From NCBI GenBank assembly GCA_003170035.1, contig PMZX01000383.1, positions 2,989 to 28,657 on the forward strand: a DNA stretch of 25,669 nucleotides, in the 5' to 3' direction. Of this stretch, positions 1-6,622 are shown in pieces. The translations under genes were made by a program, and so were the position numbers. The first letter of the stretch is position 1. The number at the start of each line of letters is the position of its first letter. Source of the DNA: Myxococcales bacterium. Lineage in GTDB: Bacteria; Myxococcota_A; Polyangia; Fen-1088. The notes under the pieces are model-generated. The model did not search any database. It was not told the DNA's origin and was given only the letters and a program-made list of their open reading frames with translations.

Positions 1-557
1 GCCTGCTGCTGCACCGTCACCGACAGCCGGCCGTACACCTTGCTGCCCGGCACCGCTAGCATGCGCTGGGCGAACTCTTTCTGCACCATGAGGATGGCGC
101 GGCCGATCGCCCGGCCACCCGCCGCGGCTTCCGTGATGGCAAAGAGAAGCGGCGACGTGATCTGGTATGGCAAGTTCCCCACCACCACCAGGGGACGGCC
201 TGCCGCGTGCGCCGCCGCCGCAAAATCAAAACCCAGCGCATCGACGCGCTCGACCCGCAGGCCAGGACACGGGCCCAACTCCTGCTCCAGCAGCGCGGCC
301 AGCTCGGCGTCATGCTCGATGGCAATGACCTGGCCGGCGTGCGCGACCAGGCGTCTGGTGAGCGCGCCCAGGCCGGCTCCGATCTCCACCACCACGTCGT
401 CGCTGCCCACTGACGCGGCTGCGACGATGCGCTCCTGCACGCGCGTATCAACCAGGAAGTTTTGCCCCCACGATTTCTTGGCGCGCAGCCCGTGGCTCTG
501 CAGGATCGCGCGCGTCGATCCGGGACTGCGGCTCGGGCTGGGCACCGCGGGCCTCAC
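1..557 (-). CDS. rsmA: RsmA (KsgA) 16S rRNA adenine dimethyltransferase, C-terminus cut by window edge
   Basis: RsmA dimethylates two adjacent adenines in the 3'-terminal hairpin of 16S rRNA late in 30S assembly, using S-adenosylmethionine. About 185 codons are present; the family is usually near 270 residues, so the C-terminal part lies outside the window. Translation from a GTG at 557 gives the family N-terminal motif AKKSWGQNFLVD, the SAM-binding loop EIGAGLGALT and the catalytic motif NLPY, followed by QKEFAQRM and YGRLSV. The GTG overlaps the tsaD stop codon by four bases (GTGA type), which suggests translational coupling and fixes the start. No other good start is visible nearby. It is the last visible gene of a minus-strand operon after tsaD. 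Identification is secure. Confidence 0.95.
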   Translation of the reverse strand, partial: MRPAVPSPSRSPGSTRAILQSHGLRAKKSWGQNFLVDTRVQERIVAAASVGSDDVVVEIGAGLGALTRRLVAHAGQVIAIEHDAELAALLEQELGPCPGLRVERVDALGFDFAAAAHAAGRPLVVVGNLPYQITSPLLFAITEAAAGGRAIGRAILMVQKEFAQRMLAVPGSKVYGRLSVTVQQQ

Positions 558-1564
558 AGAGGCAGCCCCGGATCCACACTGAGATCCAAGGCCGCCCGAT
601 CGCCGCGTTCGAGCGCCCAGGTGCCGGCCTCCGCGATCATGGCGCCATTGTCCGTGCACAACTTGGGCGTGGGGACAAAAAGCCGAAACCCATCTTCTTG
701 AGCGGCCGCGGCCAGCCCCGCCCGTAGCCCGCGGTTGGCCGCGACCCCGCCGCAAACCAGCAGGTCATGCAGACCCTCGCGCTGGAGCGCACGCCGCGAC
801 TTGCGCACAAGCACATCGACGACCGCGGCCTGGAAGCTGGCGCAGAAGTCGGGCATCTGCTCTTGCCCCGGCACTCCGCACTCCCTGACCCGCGTCGCCA
901 CCGCGGTCTTGAGACCCGAAAACGAGAAGTCGATATCCTCCCTCGCCGGCAGAGCGCGCGGAAACTCAATCGCCTCCGGATTACCCTGGCTTGCCAGGCT
1001 ATCGATGACCACCCCGCCCGGATAGCCCAGGCCCAGCAACTTCGCCACCTTGTCAAAGGCCTCGCCGGCCGCATCGTCGCGCGTGGCCCCGAGTGACTTC
1101 ACCCGTCTCGGCCCGTCCACCCGCAGAAGCAGCGTGTGTCCTCCCGACACCAGGAGAGCAAGGTGAGGGAAGGCCGGCGGCGCCGGGTTGCCGGGGTGGT
1201 CGAGAAACACGGCGGCCAGGTGCCCAGCCAGGTGATTGACGCCGACCACCGGCTTGGAGAGGGCGTAGGCCAGCGCCTTGCCCATTTCCACGCCCACCAG
1301 CAACGGTCCCACCAGGCCGGGCCCGCAGGTCGCCGCGATGCCGTCGAGATCGCGCGGCGCTACGCCCGCCTCCGCGAGAGCCCGGTTCACCACCGGCACC
1401 ACCGTCGCCAGGTGCTGGCGCGAAGCCACCTCGGGCACCACCCCGCCGTACTCGGCATGCACCAGCACCTGCGAGGCCACGACGTCGGAGCGCACCCGAC
1501 GGCCGTCCTCAACCACAGCAGCAGCGGTTTCATCGCAGGACGTTTCGATGCCCAGAACCAACAT
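554..1564 (-). CDS. tsaD: TsaD, tRNA N6-threonylcarbamoyladenosine transferase subunit
   Basis: TsaD transfers the threonylcarbamoyl group from threonylcarbamoyl-AMP to A37 of ANN-decoding tRNAs, working with TsaB and TsaE. The 336-residue protein has full family length. It opens with MLVLGIETSCDET, carries the metal-binding HLAGH motif (His111 and His115), the ASKHA nucleotide-binding segment LLVSGGHT near residue 140, a CGGVAANRGLR loop and a C-terminal CTDNGAMIA motif. The ATG start at 1564 is the natural family start, with only a weak ribosome-binding site. It lies 27 bases behind the stop of the large response-regulator gene, so the two are probably co-transcribed, and its stop overlaps the rsmA start. 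The pairing with rsmA makes a small RNA-modification operon. Confidence 0.96.
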   Translation of the reverse strand: MLVLGIETSCDETAAAVVEDGRRVRSDVVASQVLVHAEYGGVVPEVASRQHLATVVPVVNRALAEAGVAPRDLDGIAATCGPGLVGPLLVGVEMGKALAYALSKPVVGVNHLAGHLAAVFLDHPGNPAPPAFPHLALLVSGGHTLLLRVDGPRRVKSLGATRDDAAGEAFDKVAKLLGLGYPGGVVIDSLASQGNPEAIEFPRALPAREDIDFSFSGLKTAVATRVRECGVPGQEQMPDFCASFQAAVVDVLVRKSRRALQREGLHDLLVCGGVAANRGLRAGLAAAAQEDGFRLFVPTPKLCTDNGAMIAEAGTWALERGDRAALDLSVDPGLPL

Positions 1565-1591
1565 GCCAGGATATTTCTGCGGCGGCCGCTG

Positions 1592-4384
1592 CTACAAGCT
1601 GTCCAGAATCGCGCGCAACTCACGCGCATGGCGGCCGCTGGGCGCAAGCTCCAGATACTTCTTGTACGCGGCCTTGGCCGCCTCTGGGTTTTCCGCCTCC
1701 TGTTCTGCCCCACCCAGCACGACGTACGCGTCGGCCAGGTCGGGATTGACCTCGGTCGCCTTCTTCGCCCAAGACCGCGCATCCGCGGCGCGCCCGCGAT
1801 CGAGTTCAGCTCGGGCCAAAATCACCATGAGGTCAGCTGCCTCGGGCTCGGCTTCGATGGCCGGGCGGCACGCTGCCAACACCACTGTGGCCTTGCCGTT
1901 TCCGCCAGCATCGGCTTTGCGGCAACGCTCGCGAAGCTCCCCCACACCTGGCGTGGCAGGGCCAGGCGTGGGCGCCCCAGCGGAAGCCAACTTGGGTTGA
2001 GCAACAGGTTCTTGCCTGGCGGCCTGCTTGGCCCCCGCATCCGGCGGCGCTGCGATCCGTTTCTCCGCCACGACCGGACTGGCGGTCGGCGGCGAGCCCG
2101 GCGCTTGGTTGCCAGGCAACAAGGATCCCTGATCGACGACCCCTTGGCCTGCCTTGATCGCCGAGGAGACACTGGCGGTCGGGGCTTTCGCTATCGGCAC
2201 TTCGGTACGAGAGGACGGCAAGGACCGTCTCCCGGTCGGGCCTATCCGCAGGGCCAACACGCCGCCCGCGATGAGCAGGGCGACGACCACCACAAAGAGC
2301 GGCCACCGGCGCTCGTGGGGAAGAACGCTCCCATCCAGCGTGTCCAGGGTGGGCCTGGCCCTGATTGCCTGGCCTTCGGTCGAGGCGTCGGATGCCGGCG
2401 TAGCCTCGGCCTGCGGGGGTGGGTAGTGAGCCTGCCCGGTCTGAGGCGCTTCGCCGGAGATGCGCGCATCTCCCTGTCCGAACTCTGCGCCAAACGGAGT
2501 CGGCTCCTGATGCGGCCCCCCTGCAGCCTGCGGCTCCGGCAGCTTCGCGCCCGTCTCCACACCAGAGGCTGCGGCTAGCCCTGGCTCGCTCTCCGCTGCC
2601 GGCTCGCTCTCAGCCCCCTGACCCCAGCCACCCCAATCCATTTCGCGCGCAGGCTCGCCCGCTCGCCTGGCTGCAGATGCGGCGCCCACAGATTGCGCGA
2701 CATCGCTTGCTCGAAGCCCGAACTCGATGGTCGTCCGCGCCGGCCGGTCGTCGTCATTGCCTGCTGACTTGCGCTTGGAACCCGCCTGGTCCGGCTCGGC
2801 AAGGCCCTCCGGTATGGGGAACCCCCGCAGCGTGTCCGGTTTTCCCATGGCGCCCGCTGCAGACGCCGCGGGCTTCGCCGCTGTGGCCGGAGTGGCGTCG
2901 ACCCCACCCGGCGGAGTGTTGGGCAGCCCCAGTTCCGCGGGCTCGCGCCAGGAGTGCTCGACCACGGCCGAGACCTCGAGCGGCGACGCCGACTCTGCCG
3001 CCCTGTCGGCAATGGGCGGCGGAGCGAGCTGACTCGGCGGGGTTGGGGTGGCGCCGTCTGGATCGGGCAAAGCGGCGGGTAGTCTGAGCGTTGTTGGCTT
3101 GGGACGAGAAGCCACCTTGTCTGGCGCGACGGTGGCTCGCGGTGCCTCACGCCGTGGCGGAGGCGTATCAAATGAGAACGTCGCGGCGTCGAGGGAGAAC
3201 GTCTTGAGCGTCTTGCTGGCTTGCTGCTCGCCGCTCGCCCGCACATCGGCAGTCATGGGTCGTTGCTCGGGCGCCGCAATATCCCTCGACCCAGCGGCCT
3301 CGGCTTCGGCAAAGAACTGCCTGCCTGCACTCGCCTCGTCTGGAACCGCGCCATCCTCCGCGTTCCCCTCGGCCAGCCAGCGTGCAAGTTCGCTGCTTGG
3401 CTCGGCCTCGTCGCGCCGGCCGGCCGGCTCGCGGGCATAGACGATGCCTTGTGCGAAGAGCTTGCTGACCACTGTCAAGGCTTCAAGATCGGGGTAGTCG
3501 CTGTCATCAATCGCCGCCAGCAGGCTGCGCGTGCCATCGAACAGCCGAAGGATGCCGTTCATCTCGTCGGGCAGGTCGGCCAACTGCTCGGCCAGCACAC
3601 GAACATCGACCTCGACCACGCAGTCCAGCGCAGGCAGAGTTTCCAGCAGCCGGGTCCATTCGTCGAGCCGCCGCATGCCCTCCATGAGCAGCGCTGCCGA
3701 CGGCAAGTCGATGACGTCTCTCCGCCGTATGGGCTTGAACTCGACCTCGAATTGCCCGTCCGACCACGAGAACAGGCGGTACATCGCTTCGGCGCCCGAC
3801 AGCCGGCCCACCTCGGCGTCGATGACCCGACCTTCGCGAAAAAAGACCGCCCCGCGGCGGCCATCACGATTCACGATGTGAACTATGCCGGATTTCCGGT
3901 TGAGGTCGATGGTCTGTACCAAGTCCACAACCCCGATATCCGACAGGTCGCCCGCGAACTTGGTGCGCCCTTCGCGCCGTGACTCGAGCCGCTCGCGCTC
4001 GGCGCGCTGGAGCGCGGTACGGACGCGGATGCCAATCTCCCTTATATAGATGGGCTTCGTCAGGTAGTCCTCGACGCCCAGCTCGAGGCCGCGAATCTTG
4101 TCTTCGATCGATTTGCGGCCCGATACGAAGAGGAACGGGATCTTCGCCCACTCCGGCTTAGCTTTGATCTGTCGGCACAGGTCGAAACCATCCATCCCGT
4201 CGAGGTCGGTGTCAGAGATGATGAGGTCAGGGAGGGTGGCCTGAAGCGCGCCGATGGCCTCACTGCCCTGGGTCGCGGTTACCACCTCGAAGCCGGCCTT
4301 CTTGAGGCTCACCTCGAGAACCCGCAGACTCTTGGGATCGCCATCCACCAGGAGGAGACGATGCTTGCTTTGCCCTGTGTCCAT
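1592..4384 (-). CDS. membrane-anchored REC-PATAN(DUF4388)-TPR response regulator
   Basis: This 930-residue protein has several parts. Residues 7-125 form a CheY-like receiver with LLVDGDP, phosphoacceptor Asp58 in IISDTDLDGMDG, the switch residue in FVSG and the Lys in YLTKP; one of the two usual acidic-pocket residues is replaced by Gly15. Residues about 140-250 match the PATAN/DUF4388 pattern, starting FAGDLSDIGVVDLVQ. A long Pro/Ala/Glu-rich disordered stretch follows, then one membrane helix (about 692-712, LFVVVVALLIAGGVLAL) and a C-terminal TPR-like helical region (about 815-930). This predicts a cytoplasmic sensing half and a periplasmic TPR half. The ATG at 4384 is chosen because AAGG lies about eight bases upstream; an in-frame GTG at 4438 would add 18 residues. 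Such chimeras are common in Myxococcota. The exact function is unknown, and no histidine kinase is adjacent. Confidence 0.85.
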   Translation of the reverse strand: MDTGQSKHRLLLVDGDPKSLRVLEVSLKKAGFEVVTATQGSEAIGALQATLPDLIISDTDLDGMDGFDLCRQIKAKPEWAKIPFLFVSGRKSIEDKIRGLELGVEDYLTKPIYIREIGIRVRTALQRAERERLESRREGRTKFAGDLSDIGVVDLVQTIDLNRKSGIVHIVNRDGRRGAVFFREGRVIDAEVGRLSGAEAMYRLFSWSDGQFEVEFKPIRRRDVIDLPSAALLMEGMRRLDEWTRLLETLPALDCVVEVDVRVLAEQLADLPDEMNGILRLFDGTRSLLAAIDDSDYPDLEALTVVSKLFAQGIVYAREPAGRRDEAEPSSELARWLAEGNAEDGAVPDEASAGRQFFAEAEAAGSRDIAAPEQRPMTADVRASGEQQASKTLKTFSLDAATFSFDTPPPRREAPRATVAPDKVASRPKPTTLRLPAALPDPDGATPTPPSQLAPPPIADRAAESASPLEVSAVVEHSWREPAELGLPNTPPGGVDATPATAAKPAASAAGAMGKPDTLRGFPIPEGLAEPDQAGSKRKSAGNDDDRPARTTIEFGLRASDVAQSVGAASAARRAGEPAREMDWGGWGQGAESEPAAESEPGLAAASGVETGAKLPEPQAAGGPHQEPTPFGAEFGQGDARISGEAPQTGQAHYPPPQAEATPASDASTEGQAIRARPTLDTLDGSVLPHERRWPLFVVVVALLIAGGVLALRIGPTGRRSLPSSRTEVPIAKAPTASVSSAIKAGQGVVDQGSLLPGNQAPGSPPTASPVVAEKRIAAPPDAGAKQAARQEPVAQPKLASAGAPTPGPATPGVGELRERCRKADAGGNGKATVVLAACRPAIEAEPEAADLMVILARAELDRGRAADARSWAKKATEVNPDLADAYVVLGGAEQEAENPEAAKAAYKKYLELAPSGRHARELRAILDSL

Positions 4385-4409
4385 CGGACGCCTTGAATAG
4401 TCCGTGGCG

Positions 4410-4438
4410 ATTGTATCCCCGGTGAGCATGGCTCGCAC
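4410..4438 (-). promoter_or_regulatory. candidate promoter of the response-regulator/tsaD/rsmA operon
   Basis: On the minus strand a TACAAT hexamer (4415 to 4410) is preceded at 17 bases by GTGCGA (3 of 6 to the -35 consensus). Transcription from it would start near 4403, giving a short leader of about 19 bases ahead of the ATG at 4384. This supports that start over the GTG at 4438. The -35 is weak, so the call is tentative. Confidence 0.3.
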
Positions 4439-4643
4439 GTGGCGTTGTAGGAAACTCCCCGCTTCGGCGGACAGTTCGGCCGCTCTCAGAATGTCCCAGC
4501 GTGCTTTCTTGGCTTTTGCGACATGCGTTCCAGCTTACTGATGCAAAGTCTGTGATAACTAGCGCAGTCGGATAGCGCGATGAGACTCAGCGTCCCACGG
4601 CTCCCATCTGCGCCTGTTTGCTCTCTCACCGGCGAAGCTCGCC

Positions 4644-4649
4644 TATACT
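4644..4649 (+). promoter_or_regulatory. -10 element TATACT placed for a leaderless rsmG transcript
   Basis: TATACT sits exactly six bases upstream of the rsmG GTG at 4656, so the expected first transcribed base is the G of the start codon. No Shine-Dalgarno sequence lies between the two. A possible -35 (TTGCTC, 4618-4623) is at a long 20-base spacing. The same arrangement precedes bioF. Confidence 0.4.
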
Positions 4650-4655
4650 GAGCCC

Positions 4656-5279
4656 GTGCGCGAAGACGAAGCGGCATGTTTGGCGAGGCTCGCCGAGGAA
4701 TGGAACTTCTACCTCACACCCGAGACTGCAGGGCGTGTCCTGGGGTTCTGTCGCCTCCTGATTGAGTGGAATGCTGGGGTCAACCTGACGGGCGCCCAAT
4801 CGGTGGCCGAGGTGATCGGCGAGCACGTCGTAGACAGCTTCGCCATGGCCCGTCTGATTCCTCCAAGATCTTCCGTGGTTGACGTGGGCGCTGGTGGCGG
4901 TCTTCCTGGACTGCCGCTTGCCATCGCAAGGCCTGATCTCCGACTCACGGCTGTCGAACCGCGCGCAAAACGGGTCGCGTTTCTTCGAACCGCGGTACGG
5001 GAGTTTCAGCTGGCGAGCGTGGAGGTGGTCCGGGAACGCACTGGCGTCTCGGCCCGAGGCAGCTTCGAGGTCGCCGCGTCTCGCGCTACGTTCCCTCCCG
5101 AGGAATGGCTTGGCCTTGGCCTTGGCCTGGTTCGACCCCAGGGCCTAGTGCTCGTGTTTGCCGGACAAGCCTGGCAGCCGGAAGATCCATCCATTCGTGT
5201 AGCTAGCGCACTTAGCTACGTCACTGCACGTGGACGAGCCCGCTGGATTGGCGCGTTCTGTTCCACGTGGAACACATAG
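4656..5279 (+). CDS. rsmG: RsmG (GidB) 16S rRNA G527 N7-methyltransferase
   Basis: RsmG methylates N7 of G527 in the 530 loop of 16S rRNA using S-adenosylmethionine. The 207-residue protein has family length. It shows the N-terminal helix motif IEWNAGVNLTG (near residue 38), HVVDSFAM, the SAM loop VVDVGAGGGLPGLPLA (near 74) and TAVEPRAKRVAFL, followed by the ASRATFPPEEWL region. The GTG at 4656 puts the WNxxxNLT motif at the usual distance from the N-terminus. There is no ribosome-binding site, but a -10 element fits a leaderless mRNA. The last codons overlap a perfect parS site, and the C-terminal residues FCSTWNT are encoded by it. It is divergent from the response-regulator operon. In many bacteria rsmG is followed by parA and parB, but here biotin genes follow. 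Confidence 0.93.
   Translation: MREDEAACLARLAEEWNFYLTPETAGRVLGFCRLLIEWNAGVNLTGAQSVAEVIGEHVVDSFAMARLIPPRSSVVDVGAGGGLPGLPLAIARPDLRLTAVEPRAKRVAFLRTAVREFQLASVEVVRERTGVSARGSFEVAASRATFPPEEWLGLGLGLVRPQGLVLVFAGQAWQPEDPSIRVASALSYVTARGRARWIGAFCSTWNT
5259..5274. promoter_or_regulatory. parS: parS centromere-like site (ParB binding)
   Basis: TGTTCCACGTGGAACA is a perfect 16-base palindrome that matches the parS consensus in its Myxococcus form (the general form is TGTTTCACGTGAAACA). ParB binds parS, spreads along the DNA and, with ParA, segregates the origin region. The site is about 11.7 kb from the dnaA start, a typical origin-proximal distance. It lies inside the last codons of rsmG. No second full match was seen in the window, and parA and parB are not here. 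Confidence 0.88.
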
Positions 5280-5419
5280 GCGGTCAGCCCTGCATTGCCA
5301 TCATTTGGGTTTCCTTCCGCTCCGCCGCTCTCCCCTCCCCTCTCTGCCTTCTCAGCAGCGCGAGCTGCCCAACTGCGCCCACGCCCCTGCCTATCGACGC
5401 AAGACCATATTGTAGACGA

Positions 5420-5449
5420 TTGACACCCGTATCAGGGCATCTCTATGGT
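5420..5449 (+). promoter_or_regulatory. candidate promoter of bioF-bioAD
   Basis: A perfect TTGACA (5420-5425) is followed after 18 bases by TATGGT (5444-5449, 4 of 6 to TATAAT). The predicted first transcribed base is at 5456, the G of the GTG chosen as the bioF start, so the message may be leaderless. The 175 bases upstream (5280-5455) are pyrimidine-rich and contain no gene. No full BirA-type operator is visible. Confidence 0.5.
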
Positions 5450-5455
5450 CGGCCC

Positions 5456-6622
5456 GTGCTCCCAAGTCTTGACGCCTTTATGCAGGCCGACCTGGTTTCC
5501 CTCGAGGCTCAAGACCGGTTCCGCTCCTGCCCTGCTCTTAGTGGTCCGTCACGCACAAGCCTCACCGTCGACGGTCAGTCCCTTCTTTCCTTTTGCTCCA
5601 ATGACTACCTTGGGCTTTCAGGCCACCCTGCCCTGGCCTCCGCTTCCACCGCTGCCATTGCCCGCTCTGGATTTGGTGCCGGTGCCTCTCGCCTGGTAGC
5701 CGGCGATCTGCCCGAGCATCGTGAACTCGAGGCCGGCCTCTCCTCCTTCTTGGATGTGGAAGCCGTGCTCCTCTTTCCCTCTGGCTACCAGACCAACCTT
5801 GGCGTTCTCGCAGCCCTGGCAGGCCCTGGCGACCTGGTTCTGTGCGACCACGCCAACCACGCCAGTATCATCGACGCCTGCCGGCTTTCGCGAGCCCGGC
5901 CGACTTTCTACCGCCATCTCGACCTTTCCTCCGCCGAGAAACGGCTGCTCGCCCTCGCGCCGGCCGCCCGCCGGAAATTCCTGGTCACCGAGTCCCTCTT
6001 TGGCATGGACGGTGACATCGCTCCCCTGCCTGCCCTCGCGTCGCTGGCCCAGAAACACGGAGCAGCCTTGGTTGTCGATGAGGCGCACGCCCTTGGTGTC
6101 CTCGGGCCGGGTGGGCGCGGCTTGTGTCATCAGGCCGGCATCAGACCGGATGTTCTCATCGGAACCCTGGGTAAGGCCTTCGGCGTCGCTGGCGGGTTTG
6201 CGGCCGGCAGCGGGACGCTCCGAAAGTATCTGGTCAACCACAGCCGCACGTTCATCTTCACCACCGCTCCACCCCCGCCCGTTGCTGCAGCCGCCCTCGC
6301 CGCCCTGGATATCATCCGAGGAAACGACGGCAACGCCAGACGCGAAGCCCTGGCGGATCGCATCCTCCAGCTCCAAAGCCGGCTTCCTTCCAAAGCCCGC
6401 GGGCAACCCGGCTCCCCCATATTGCCAATTATCCTCGGTCCAGATCGCGCGGCCGTCGCCGCCTCACTTGTCCTCCGAGCCCGCGGGTTCTTCGTGCAGC
6501 CAATCCGCCCTCCAACTGTACCTCAAGGTACCGCTCGCCTTCGAATCACCCTGTCCGCTGGTCATCACCCCAAGGATGTTGACTCCCTCGCCCAGGCACT
6601 TACTCCTCTCATCCCCCAATGA
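5456..6622 (+). CDS. bioF: BioF, 8-amino-7-oxononanoate synthase
   Basis: BioF is a PLP enzyme that condenses pimeloyl-ACP (or -CoA) with L-alanine to give 8-amino-7-oxononanoate, the first step in building the biotin rings. From the GTG at 5456 it has 388 residues. It shows SNDYLGL (near 48), CDHANHASIIDACRLS, VDEAHALG with Asp208 and His211, and the PLP lysine Lys240 in TLGKAFG. The C-terminal IRPPTVPQGTARLR closely matches E. coli BioF as I recall it and argues against related 2-amino-3-ketobutyrate ligase or serine palmitoyltransferase. The GTG gives family-like N-terminal length and sits at the predicted transcription start; an ATG at 5480 is the alternative. No ribosome-binding site precedes either. 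It overlaps bioAD by ATGA. The sense strand is unusually pyrimidine-rich. Confidence 0.93.
   Translation: MLPSLDAFMQADLVSLEAQDRFRSCPALSGPSRTSLTVDGQSLLSFCSNDYLGLSGHPALASASTAAIARSGFGAGASRLVAGDLPEHRELEAGLSSFLDVEAVLLFPSGYQTNLGVLAALAGPGDLVLCDHANHASIIDACRLSRARPTFYRHLDLSSAEKRLLALAPAARRKFLVTESLFGMDGDIAPLPALASLAQKHGAALVVDEAHALGVLGPGGRGLCHQAGIRPDVLIGTLGKAFGVAGGFAAGSGTLRKYLVNHSRTFIFTTAPPPPVAAAALAALDIIRGNDGNARREALADRILQLQSRLPSKARGQPGSPILPIILGPDRAAVAASLVLRARGFFVQPIRPPTVPQGTARLRITLSAGHHPKDVDSLAQALTPLIPQ

Noticed and set aside
1136..2578. 480-codon plus-strand open frame
   Set aside because: It is antisense to tsaD and the response-regulator gene, which have clear domain motifs; long shadow frames are expected at this GC content.
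5410..5440. TTGTAGACG as half of a BirA biotin operator upstream of bioF
   Set aside because: It matches TTGTAAACC at 7 of 9, but the complementary GGTTTACAA half is absent at the expected 14-16-base spacing.
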